64,000 nucleotides of DNA from Gonapodya prolifera JEL478 (taxonomy: Eukaryota; Monoblepharomycota; Monoblepharidomycetes; Monoblepharidales; Gonapodyaceae), in the NCBI GenBank assembly GCA_001574975.1, contig KQ965731.1, forward strand, positions 786,710 through 850,709. Direction: 5' to 3'. Numbering within the stretch: position 1 is the stretch's first letter; the number at the start of each line of letters is the position of its first letter. A program made the position numbers and the translations under genes. Shown one piece after another: positions 22,882 through 33,213 of the stretch. A model generated the notes under the pieces. It worked only from the letters and a program-made list of their open reading frames with translations. It was not told where the DNA came from and searched no databases.

Positions 22882-22991
22882 GGTTGACACACGCCGATAT
22901 GAAGTCTCTCACAATCACGAATAAATTTGTTGGCCTTTGCAGGCCACGGGATTGAATTATGAGACTGATAAACACGGGCTGATGTGTAACC
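22882..22991 (+). promoter_or_regulatory. candidate SECIS element in the SelD 3' UTR
   Basis: Starts 248 nt after the SelD stop. Helix I: GGTT/AACC, ACACA/TGTGT and GCC/GGC (22,882-22,895 with 22,977-22,991). After a small internal loop comes the non-Watson-Crick quartet TGAA (22,900-22,903) opposite TGAT (22,966-22,969), giving the U-U, G-A, A-G, A-U order of eukaryotic SECIS cores. Helix II follows: GTCTC/GAGAC, then CAATC/GATTG. The apical part has A-rich bulge DNA (22,917-22,931) and an extra GGCC/GGCC mini-helix, as in form 2 SECIS. Found by eye; no folding energy was computed. Confidence 0.72.
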
Positions 22992-23115
22992 CATCTTTCA
23001 TTAAATGCTGCTAAAGACGAACCCCGAAAGGACAAGAACATGCACAGAGAAGTTCAATTCAAAACTAAAACTCTTTCGAAAGCACTACGATACAAAGAGT
23101 ATGGGGTGGGTCCTC

Positions 23116-24191
23116 TCACGTTGAAGCTGCTGCGGCAGGTTCCGTGATGACGATGGGGTCGGATGGTTGCCAGTCGGCCGGCGTCTTTGCGATGACGACC
23201 GCGCAAGGCGAGTGATGGACGAGATGCTGGTGCAGGGTATTGGTTACACTCAAGCAATGACAAAGAAAACGAAGGGTCACTTACATCTGATACGCTCCCG
23301 ATAAAGGCTCTGTTGGGAAGTCATTCAGTGACGTTTTTGCTAGGTGCTAAATGGAGAAAGCTTTGTTGACAACATACCGGCGGAGAGCCCCCATTCCACG
23401 ACTTCCCACGATCAGCACATCCGCGTCGAGCTCCGTTACTTTTCTCACGACTTCGTCTCTGGGATCTCCCCGCATTGCAATAGCTAGTTGAAAATGACGT
23501 TATAGAAGACAGTGGAGGGAACTTGAAAGGACTCACCTTTGACGGAAATGTGTTTCTTTTTCAGTCTTTGAGCGTAAGCCTGCAGCAGGAGGTGCGACGC
23601 TAACAGCAACGAGGTTAGAAGAGATGCTTCGTCAACTTTGGCGAGAGAAAAGTAGGTACCGATACGATGCTGTTCCTCGACCTGGACGAGATAGTCAGTG
23701 AAGTCCATGTACTTCACGGAACACGTTAGCAATACATTTCATGAAATTGCGCGATTTAAGAGCTTACAGAAGTGCCGTAAGGGCTCGGAATTGTTGCGAT
23801 AGGGCGAACGTTTACAAGAACGACAAGGTCATTCTCAGGCTTGATGAAGTTGTCAATCGCCCATTGAAACGCGAACTGAGAGTGAACTTTAGAGTAGCAA
23901 TAAGCACAAGAAGTAATCGAAAGCAAATCTCGCAACGAACCTGAAGTGTCCAGCGAAATGACAAGAACTCTCGTGATTTGACTCGGGTTCTCGTGGGCCG
24001 GCGAAGGGTGGTCCTAGTAGTCCGAAACCGTTAGAGCAAGAAATATCATTGCGGAGAGAAGTGTGAGAAGTGGCATTGGCGGTTGGCACGCCCAATTGAT
24101 CGCAACTCACAGCGATAATCTGCGTCTCCGCTCGAGTGATTGGCTGGGGACCGCCCTCTGGTTTCGATTCGGCAGCAGGTTCTGATATCAT
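23116..24191 (-). CDS. universal stress protein (UspA family)
   Basis: Small nucleotide-binding alpha/beta protein linked to stress responses; the exact role in fungi is poorly defined. Spliced pieces in order: MISEPAAESKPEGG start; RVLVISLDTS, then FAFQWAIDNFIKPENDLVVL and VNVRPIATIPSPYG (first strand and helix of the fold); DFTDYLVQVEEQHR; AQRLKKKHISVKG; MRGDPRDEVVRKVTELDADV; then LIVGSRGMGALRR, the ATP-binding G-x2-G type loop; and the C-terminus QHLVHHSPCAVVIAKTPADW. At least five short introns are needed. Its stop lies 124 bp from the end of the SelD SECIS on the other strand. Confidence 0.85.
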
Positions 24192-24457
24192 GATGTTTTT
24201 GTGGATGTTGAAAAGGGGGGGGGGTTTGAAAGAGCGATCCTCCTTTTATGCACGTGCTGAGTCGAAAAACGGTGACTCATTTGATCGCGGCAAAATTATA
24301 TAACGTTTGCGTGTATCTTCTAGAGTAAAAGTGTTTCATACTGGAAGCTTTCTCCCCCCCGCTAGTCGATCCATTAATGGTGATATCCCAGGTAGATTGA
24401 GGATTGTGCCTTCAAGAGAAAATTTCAGCTAAGAAACGGACATTACACCAAGCGACA
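24192..24457. other. intergenic, upstream of the universal stress protein
   Basis: About 266 bp including an eight-base G run (about 24,218-24,225) and a C run (24,354-24,361). No gene is seen. Confidence 0.4.
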
Positions 24458-25182
24458 CTATTTATCCATACCTATGACAGGCAACCGTCGCCTGGGAGGC
24501 GGAAAGTTGATTAAACCAATTTCCGTGCCTGTCTTCCAAGCGTTCACTTACAGAAAATTCAGCACAACAGGGAAGAAATCTCTGCAATTCGATGTGATGT
24601 TTAACTACAGCTCGTCACAAGAATGCGAAGAAAGGAAAAAGAAACTCACCCGAACAGGTTCACGAACCCCATCAGTTCGACAAACATTCCCGTGATTGGC
24701 CACCTCACAAAAACCATGAATATGCCAACAAAAAATGCTAGTGTGCCTCGAAGTTTATCTCGCCGTCGGAAGAAGAATTGAATTGTTGATGTGAAGCCAA
24801 TGATGAGGGTGATTCCAGAAAGGAACAAAATCTGTTGGGAACAGCAGTGACAGGATGATAGGAGGCATCGTTGACCGAATCCACCACCACAAAGTCGACC
24901 GAGTTTCAGACGATTAGGGTGTCGATTAGTGTCCCAGAAATGCTGGTTCTCTTCAGTGTGTGGTGATCAATCACATACGTTCCCAATGGCAAGGAGGCCG
25001 GAGTCGAAGAAGAGAACAATGCCAAGAAGCATGAAAAAGACGCCAAAGGCGGTGAGTCCCACGCCGATTTCTTGGAATATGGGTGATTCATCCAGAAGGT
25101 GGGGTGAGTAATTCAATCCATGAGCGAGTGGCTTTTGGAATCAGAAGTACTTGTGAGACTGGGACGTACATACTCTGGGCAT
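24458..25182 (-). CDS. GOT1: Golgi transport protein GOT1
   Basis: Four-helix membrane protein of ER and Golgi involved in vesicle transport, about 137 aa. Visible: [20 protein letters not shown] and [14 protein letters not shown], intron, [60 protein letters not shown], and the last exon [10 protein letters not shown]. These follow GOT1 along its whole length, including the family FFPVVxxFLRRxPVIG end. The first exon is the uncertain part: ATG at 25,182 followed by a GTATGT donor splices in frame to [16 protein letters not shown], but other starts are possible. Confidence 0.9.
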
Positions 25183-25343
25183 CTGTGAAGAACACGGAGC
25201 CAGGTGGCATCGAGGTTGTATTGGAAAGAGGTGATGGTGGAACTGCCGCCAATTGTGAATCCACCCATCACCATCTTCTCAATCACAGAATGTTGAGCCC
25301 AAATATGCTCCATATTTACATTTACGGCGGTCAACGATATATG

Positions 25344-25918
25344 TCACTTGGCCTTTTGACGCATGTATTCTGCCTGCAAAAAACGTGGCAGGATTATTGC
25401 ATTGGAGGAGATTTGACTTGACTCCCAGTCCCCACCAGTTTCTCAACAGCTTCCACGGCAATTGCTGGTTGCATGGAGGCTGCTTCGTACGTGCCGATAA
25501 TGAAGAAGTCTGTTGTTCGAGCACAAATGACACCACCACTCTCCTTTCAGCAGAAAGCCGACAATGACCGATATGCTTTTGCTACGTCGCAGCGACTTTT
25601 ACCCACATTTTTTCCGTACAAAGACAATCCATCTGCACGAACGGCTTTATAGTGTGAACTCATCAGTTCAAAACCAGATGTGCGGGCGTGCTGCGGATTA
25701 TCCATCGCGGTGGATAATTTGCTGAGCTCGTCATCGACGAGCTGCTCGGTGATCGATTTGCACGTATTGAACTATTGATTGGGGATTGGGTCTCCTGGAG
25801 ATGAAAGACTTACAAAGAACCCCAGAGTCTTTGCCTTGATGGCACCATCTTTTCTTCGAAGGATGGCGGCATCCCGAATGTTCCTCGTTGCAAGAAGCGT
25901 TTCGTTGATTTGGTTCAT
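25344..25918 (-). CDS. profilin
   Basis: Actin-monomer-binding protein that promotes filament assembly, 135 aa. Start MNQINETLLATRNIRDAAIL at 25,918. Splicing at GTGGGT...CTGAAAG yields LSLYGKNESGGVICARTTDF and FIIGTYEAASMQPAIAVEAV, then EKLAEYMRQKAK, which follows the profilin C-terminal half (xxGKxGxxGVxxxKT, then IxGxYxExxxPxxxxxxVExLxxYL). The N-terminal half is divergent and has no obvious Trp near the start, so it may differ in polyproline binding. Four exons. The divergent RRP46 start is 113 bp away. Confidence 0.75.
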
Positions 25919-26031
25919 CTCATCTCATCTCGTGGCTCGAGATTTAGCCGGTTTCCTCCCCCAAATTTGGATATAAAATGAGCATAACACGCCCCGACGG
26001 CCGCACGCCATCACAGCTACGGCCAATAACG
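25919..26031. promoter_or_regulatory. 113-bp divergent promoter between profilin and RRP46
   Basis: The two start codons face away from each other with 113 bp between. No gene fits. TATAAA-like DNA (TATAAAATGAGC) occurs at about 25,971-25,982. Confidence 0.45.
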
Positions 26032-27010
26032 ATGGGCCAAGGAGTTCTCTCTCGGGCCGATGGTTCGGGCCAAGCAAGGGCTGGTGAGTTTGGTCTGGTT
26101 TTGAGGCAGGCAATATTTACGTGACCACAACATCATTTCTACCATCCCCTCAACTCTTATTACAATGAAATTGGTGCTGTCGTTTGGAAGGTGAAACTGA
26201 GGTTCTTGCCGCTGTCTATGGTCCGACGGAGGTGAAGATTCGAGATGAGAAACTGGATAGAGCAACTCTGGAAGTAAAGTGGAAGCCTATCATCGGACCC
26301 CCTGGTAAGTCGTGATCTTGGTTTTCCCCACTGTGTCGGACTGAGACTGTGGGGAAAAGGAATCGTGGAGACTTCGTACGAGCGGTTTTTAAGGGAGTCG
26401 CTCGATTCAGCCGTTATTACCAGCCTGCATCCAAGAACTTTGATATCAATAACAATTCAGGTTATCAACGACGACGGATCGGTGGGTATAAGGATGTACC
26501 TCAGAGGTCTGACGTCTTTTTGTGAAAACCATATTTGGATCCAACATGTCTCTTCACAAATTTTTATTTTATTTTTTTATTTTTCAGATTCTCTCTTGCG
26601 CCTTCAATGCAGCTTTGCTTGCTCTACTGGATGCCGGTATCCCACTTCATTACGTACCAGTGTCTCTGACGGTATCGGTGCATGAAATGAGCGATGAGAA
26701 CGGCGAACTGCACATTCCCAACAATGAAGGAAAGCTCACCTACCTCGTTGACCCCACAACTGATGAGGCAAAATCGGTAACCTGCGCGTCCAACCACGTT
26801 TTCGTTTTCGACCAACGAGACAACAACGAACCCTCACAAGAAAATAAGGGATTAGAGCGAGTCAGTGCCAATGAATCGACAGGGACATTCACCCTGGGGG
26901 TATGGACATCGGCCGCAAATATGGTTGGGGGGGCAGGAGCAGACACAATTAGACAATTAATTCGCAGTTGTGTGCATGGGAAACTTGCAAAAGAGAGAGG
27001 GGACGTCTAA
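26032..27010 (+). CDS. RRP46: exosome complex RNase PH-like subunit RRP46 (EXOSC5)
   Basis: Structural, non-catalytic ring subunit of the RNA exosome, which degrades and trims RNA from the 3' end. Visible after splicing: GVLSRADGSGQARAGETEVL, AAVYGPTEVKIRDEKLDRAT, LEVKWKPIIGPPG, VETSYERFLRESLDSAV, PRTLISITIQVINDDGS, then ILSCAFNAALLALLDAGIPL. These match the RNase PH fold order. The C-terminal part beyond the fold (from about NEGKLTYLVDPTTDEAK) ends at HGKLAKERGDV. Four exons. Start chosen as the ATG directly before the GLLSRADGS-type motif. Confidence 0.9.
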
Positions 27011-27146
27011 GTGTTAAGGGACAAGAGAAAGGGGACTTGATTGAAGTTATAAAAATGTGAACTGACTGATATAATTGTGAACTGACTGAGATTAAGAACT
27101 TTCCGCAGCTTTGGTCGCAAGTGTGACGACGACGTGTTCAAGATAG

Positions 27147-28271
27147 ATGGCCGGTCAGCAAGCTGCAGCCGCACTTTTGGAGCGCTTGGGTCGATGGGCT
27201 ATTCCTATTGGGGCAGCGATAACGGGTCTGCAGTACTCGATGTACGATGGTATGTCTGGACGTTCGAACTCTCAACCTTCACGACCTCAATCCACATCGT
27301 TTTCCTTCCCCGATGAAAATCGCATCTGCGATCTCTTTGTGCAGTGCAAGGAGGCCATCGAGCGGTTCTTTTCGATCGAATTCGCGGAGTCCTTCCTGAA
27401 CCAGTCGGGGAAGGCACCCACTTCCTCGTTCCATGGCTCCAACGCGCAATCCTCATGGACGTTCGGACACGCCCACGCAACATTGCCACGAACACAGGCT
27501 CCAAGGATATGCAAATGGTCTCTCTGACACTGAGGGTTCTTCATCGACCGGACTACTCCCAGGTCCCTCTAATCTACCAAAATCTTGGATTGGATTATGA
27601 CGAAAGGGTTCTTCCTAGTATTGGAAATGAGGTTCTGAAAGCAATTGTCGCCCAATTTGATGCTGGGGAGCTCATTACGCAGCGTGAACTGGTGAGTTGC
27701 ACAAACGAAACGTAAGCGCTCGCAGCAATTACTTTTTGTGTCCTCTCGAAAGGTGTCTCACCGGATCAGAGAGGATCTTATGAAGAGAGCCAAAGAGTTC
27801 AACATCGTGCTCGAAGATGTTTCAATCGTGAGTGCACTGTTTGGATGCTGTTCTATCAAAATGCCATCCAAACCATTCATATTTCGCAGACACATCTGAC
27901 GTTCGGTCAAGACTTCACAAAAGCAGTTGAGCAAAAGCAGATAGGTGTGTGGAACGCTTTGCATAGTTCTGATTATCCAGACGTCTCTAAGGACAGCTTA
28001 ATTCTTTCAAGCCCAACAGGAAGCTGAGCGTGCTCGCTTCGTGGTTGAGATGGCCGAACAGGAAAAACAAGCCGCCATCATTCGCGCCGAAGGAGAGGCG
28101 CAGGCGGCTGAGTTGATTTCGGGTTCTTTGCAAAAGGCAGGCATGGGTTTGGTGGAGCTGAGGCGAATTGAAGCCAGCAAAGAAATCGCAGGCACACTGG
28201 CAAACGCAAAGAATGTATCGTATCTTCCGAGCGGGAAGGGGGGTTTACTCCTCAACGTGGGGAATGCATAA
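27147..28271 (+). CDS. PHB1: prohibitin 1
   Basis: Forms ring complexes with PHB2 in the mitochondrial inner membrane, where it acts as a scaffold and regulates AAA proteases. Start [20 protein letters not shown] includes the N-terminal membrane anchor ([18 protein letters not shown]). After an intron: [56 protein letters not shown], then [40 protein letters not shown] and the coiled coil [20 protein letters not shown]. The end [17 protein letters not shown] lacks anything extra. Five exons, all junctions in frame. Confidence 0.95.
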
Positions 28272-28808
28272 ATAATAAAGAGCAACCTGTCGGTGTTTGT
28301 GAATCTCCGTCTTGTGCATCCAACGTCGTGAAACCTTCCTCCAACGGCGATGCAGGGATTTTGATCAGATTGACCCCAACGATTGGGATATGAAAATGCG
28401 ATGAATCTCCTCTGGCTTTTAGATTCTCATGCGGCTCTCGTTGGCCTGCGAATCGTACCTCAGACATGGGTGATTTGTGGGTCTGGATCGTGGAACCCCG
28501 GCAGCTCTGCTGTACTGAATCGGGGTCAGACAAGTGGTCGTTGTAGAGCTCTCGACCAAGCCAGACATCTCTTGGCTTCGAGGAGACTCTCGTTTTCCAT
28601 GACAGATGCGTTTTCTTCTCTGCAACGGAGGACCTGCATGCAGACAGCGTCTGTGCGCATACCCACAGTGTACAGTTTATCATCGGGCGTATATGATGTC
28701 GATGGCGAGAACTACTTCAAAGGAAGTTCGGAAATGTTGAAATTGCCCCGTGCCGGACTCCCCTCCTCAACAACACACCGCACCCCCGAATTATGTCTGC
28801 GTGGCACT

Positions 28809-31356
28809 ATGCGAACCACGTTCCCCTTTACACCTTACTCCTTGACTTATATAACACCGCGGCCTCGGAATTATCACACAGCGAGTGAAGACAGAAGGGA
28901 TAACGGCTCAACAACCAAACTGGAGCAGAACTCCACACCAGTCGACGACCCTTCAAAGTCGAACAGATCTGCATCCACACTGCTGAACTCTGCCTCTCAG
29001 ATGTCGTCGCGGATATATACGGCGTCCATGAGGTCCGCCGAAATGCTTCAACACCCACCAAAGATTGCCGATTTGTTGAAGGCTGCTCAGGGTTTCTGGC
29101 CTCGTTTTAAACTGCGGCTTCGAATGGTTCTATTAGGACATACTTGGCGGGCGTGGCGCGCTGACGATATTCTGGCAGTTGTCAGTTTAGTCGTTTTTAG
29201 CCACTTCTTCTTCATTCTTGTCGCAACCACTACTTTCATCAGCCTTTTGCTTATGGTTATCAACAGTCTTCCATTTCAGGGTGAGTTGCACGAGGTACCA
29301 TCGTATCCGACGTGACTAAATCAAGCTGTCCGGGCGTAGATTTCATTTCACGTCTCGTTGCTCAGTACATTTCTGATATTACTTGGACCGATATGACGTT
29401 CGAATCTGGTATTCTCCCACAATGGCGCGAAGGGGTAATCAGACTGAATAATGTTACAGTCCGTCGAACATTTGAATCCGAAAAGCGCCACTGGGAAAGT
29501 TGGAGGAGGAAAACACACGAATCTGATCGTAAATCATCCCCGGATGGGACTCAAACTTCAGATCCAGTGCCTGGATCCGAGTACGACGAAGAGACGGGTT
29601 TGACTCGCTCCGAAAAAAACTTTATGGTCTTTGAAGTTCTTATTGGAGAGATGGACCTCACGTTGAGCCTCTGGCGTGCACTTGAGGGTGAGTGAGCTGC
29701 TACAGCTTTGCGAACGCACTATTGACTATGATGGGGGTCAGGGAAGGGACTGATCAAGGATTGCGCTCTTAAGGATGTCCGGGGCGTTGTCGACAGGCGT
29801 CACGTTGATTTTTCAGGCATACCATGGTCTGCTGATGCATCTCGGGCCGGCAATGTGCCCGGCTTTTTTGAGATGGACCGCTTCACGATTCAGGACCTTC
29901 TCGTCACGATCTACCAACCAAATTTTAGACCATACTCCGTTTCCATCTTCAATATGGAGACTCCGCAACTTCGTTGGGAATGGTTCTTGTTTGACCTCTT
30001 AGACGCAGATTCAATCGTCGGGATGTTCGACAATTGTTTGTTCAGTCTCCGCAAAAGAAAATTTGGGAATGGAATCTCCGAACTGCCTCGAAATTCCACC
30101 TTTGGGTCACGAGGTATCGCTGAGAATTGGACAGTAGAGGACGAAGAGCTTCTCGCTCGAAGTGAGGAGGGATCGGTCTTGGTGTGTTGACGTGGTGTCT
30201 TGAGGGTGTAACCTGGAAAGCTATAATCCATCTGCCCATTTACTATAGATACATTGCAGGGTCGACAATGTTCCCATTGATCATCTCAACAACAACACTA
30301 TCGGTCCATTCGGATGGATCACAAGTGGTAAATTGGACATTGACTGTAAAATGTTGGTGCCGTCGTCGTTTCACTCGAACTCGATACTGGGTGTCGTCGC
30401 CCACGAAGCCAAGGATCTTATCGATCGCATCCAAGATCATCATGATAACAACGATGACGGTGCAAGGCTCTATCCAGCTGCACAATCAACTATCACCGAT
30501 CCGGTGTTAGGAGACATTAAAGCAACCATCGACGGAGAGCTTCCTGTACCTTTACACTCCAACTCCGACAGTCACTCAACACGATCGCTCGCGACGCGTA
30601 TTGAAGAATCTGTGGACGAATTATTCATGTCCAATCCACTTTGGCGGAAAATGCACCAACATAATATGAGGGCTAAATCCTCTCAACGTACCCTCTCGGA
30701 TGGGACGAATTCGACTCCCAGACTTGTGAACGGGCAATCCGTACCAACAACGGCGAATAATCCTAATCAACTCTCTCCGCCTTTAATTGTACAGTCACCT
30801 GCAGGCGAGAAGGATGTGAAGTTTTTCTTCAACGTAAAGATGAACAACCTTAAGGCAGCCGTGCCTTTAGCCACCCCCGAAATCGGATACCTGCAAGGTA
30901 CCATGGTGCGCCCCGTTGTCGCATACATGAACGCACACCGGACACTTGTACCACTTCAGTTCAGCTTCGGTATACCTCTGGTGAGAGATGAGCCAGGTGC
31001 TGTTGTTGTGTAACGACTCCTAAAAGGTACAATAGTCCCACTTCCATGGAGCTTGGACAGCATACGACGCCTTTATTTATGACAAATTTGCAGATGGACT
31101 GGGAAAATGCGTTGTCTCTTTGATGCAGGATGATCGTGAACGTGCAAAGCGTATTAGAAGAGTGGGCATGTGGAGCTTGCGCAGTGTCGCAAAGAACGTA
31201 AGGTGAGCCTGAGAATGAGTTTGTCGTGGCGTAGTTTGACTGGTAATCTGTACCACTTCTAGGGATTTGTATGACTCTCTGCGAGGATCGAGTTCTTGGG
31301 TCCAATTTGTGCCCTCGCAACCTCCAGCATTTTACGAGGAGCCGTTACCAGTGTAA
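28809..31356 (+). CDS. MDM31: mitochondrial distribution and morphology protein MDM31/MDM32
   Basis: Inner-membrane protein needed for mitochondrial shape and lipid homeostasis in yeast; MDM31 and MDM32 are paralogues I cannot tell apart here. The start MRTTFPFTPYSLTYITPRPR looks like a presequence, but the frame is open upstream (ATG also at 28,599). A hydrophobic segment (ILAVVSLVVFSHFFFILVAT) precedes the conserved soluble domain: SDITWTDMTFESGILPQW, VIRLNNVTVRR, RFTIQDLLVTIYQPNFRPYS, MFDNCLFSL, VDNVPIDHLNNNTIGPFGWI and SGKLDIDCKMLVPSSFH. The C-terminal part VKFFFNVKMNNLKAAVPLAT to FYEEPLPV is also family-like. Six or so exons; one acceptor (CTATAG at about 30,249) was chosen because it restores RVDNVPIDHLN. 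Confidence 0.85.
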
Positions 31357-31590
31357 GCAAAAGCATCATACCCAACATCTGCATTATTAGCATTCATAGT
31401 AGCCAGGGTCGCATCTGTAGTGTTCAGTCAATACCCGATCATCGTTGTATCTACAAACCGAGCGAGAGAATTAAAGAAGAGTAAAATGAACCACTATTAT
31501 GCCAGATACAAGGTCGCAATAGCGACTATATGTTTTTTGCGTCCTCGATGCTCCATGTTGTTCCTCGAGAGAACACCCCATTTACTTCAG

Positions 31591-32965
31591 TCACAAGTCG
31601 GCTCCTTCCTCTTCGTCACCATCGTCCCTGTCCTCCCCCTCTACCTCTTCGTCACCACCAACGGACATGTCGTCGTCCTTTAGGCTGCCGCTCTCCCGCA
31701 GGGATCCTTCACTTGTGTCTCTATCTTCACTGCTCCCACGTCCATCTATTCCAGCCAGACCCCCATTTCCCTCAAACACCCCCATTCGAGGTCCACTCAA
31801 ATGGGCAGCACCAAGCGCGGCTCGTGCAGCTCCATGTGTTGCCGGGTTTGTGTTGCTTTGGACGTGAATTCCACCCATCTGAGAACCGACAGTATTCAAA
31901 CCATTGGTTTCGAATCCTGGGGTGTAAGAGCCGGAGAGTGGGTTTTCAGGTCCAAGAAGCAAACTTGGCTCAAGTCTCCCATCCTTGATGATACCAATCT
32001 TTTCCACATAAGTGTACAGGAGCTGAAGTGTCCCCTGGTCAATTGTGTCCATGTCTAACTCGATTTCTTCTTCCTCATCGTCATTTGGTTGTTGGGAAGT
32101 TGGCAAGTCCGGCATTCGCATTTTGATAATTTCAACGACTTCGTCGATATGGTCATCTGACAAATGACCAATGGCATCGGAGAGGAGCTTTTTGCGCTCG
32201 TAAGAGAGAAGTTCGGCTGCTTCATTTAAATACGTGCTCGGGAGTCCCGCACGAATTGGGGGAATTGGTCGAATGGGTTGGTTCGGCTTCGTTGAAGGGA
32301 TCTGCTTGCTCCGTGTGAGGTCATCAGCAGACGATCCTTCACTCTTCTTCTTGCTGGATCCAGAGCGATTCATAACTCGCATTTGCTTTCGCTGGGCGTA
32401 CTGCGGCGCGCCGCCAATGTACTTCAGATTCCCTTCCTCGTCCAACACAATTTTCCCAGTCATCCACTTCACGCCACATCGATTGCAAAGAGTCCCTTTC
32501 CCGTGTGGCCCACGTCGCCAGATTGGTGTTTCTGTCGCTCCGCAGTATTCTTGAGTGGATGAAAGAACCGATGATTAGCAACACAAATCACGACGATCCG
32601 AAACAAACGGGACGTAAAGAACAATACACCCATCCAAACGACATATGTTGACTCATTTCAGCATATGAAGTGCAGTTGATTCTGCAGCATAGATGTCCAT
32701 GGCGCCCACAATGACTACTCAAGAAAGCTGCCACACCAACGGCACCACCGGCACCACCCGACATTCATCAAGTGGGCGAGAGACACTCACCACACACTCT
32801 GTTCTGCGGTGCCCTTTTCCTGTTTGCTTTCGGTTTCTCCTCGGCAGCGAATGTGTCCTTTGGAAGTTTGACCTTTGGTCTCTTCCGCGTTGGACTCGCG
32901 GACGAGAAGTCGTCGTCGTCGTCCGCCTTCCCGCGCTTCACGGAAGCGTTTCCACGGGGAGACAT
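31591..32965 (-). CDS. GATA-type zinc finger plus NET domain protein
   Basis: Probable chromatin or transcription regulator. An intron (about 32,556-32,788) splits the finger: exon 1 ends at NRVC and exon 2 starts [13 protein letters not shown], giving C-x2-C-x18-C-x2-C with [11 protein letters not shown], a GATA class finger. Exon 1 is basic and acidic ([19 protein letters not shown]). Further on is a NET (extraterminal) domain as in BET proteins: [20 protein letters not shown], then [20 protein letters not shown]. The tail is acidic ([20 protein letters not shown]). The start is uncertain: ATG at 32,965 is used; a frame to 33,192 (MAQIIEFSSPSTKS) could be an earlier exon. The fusion of the two domains is unusual to me. 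Confidence 0.75.
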
Positions 32966-33213
32966 TCTCAATGAAGCCTATGCTGAACTTCTATGGTGCG
33001 TGATGCTTCCCGATGACCCCTGGCGCGGGCGCAGTTGTCGCAATGTGATTTGGGGAGGGTGAGCGACGAGGACCTCGATTCTACAGCGGGGATGCAGGGC
33101 TTAGCGCGGTAACGTCGAGCGAAAGGAAGTCCGTAGGCAGAATACGGCGTTGATTTGGTGGACGGACTTGAGAATTCGATGATCTGTGCCACAGTACTCC
33201 AACTTCAGTTCGA

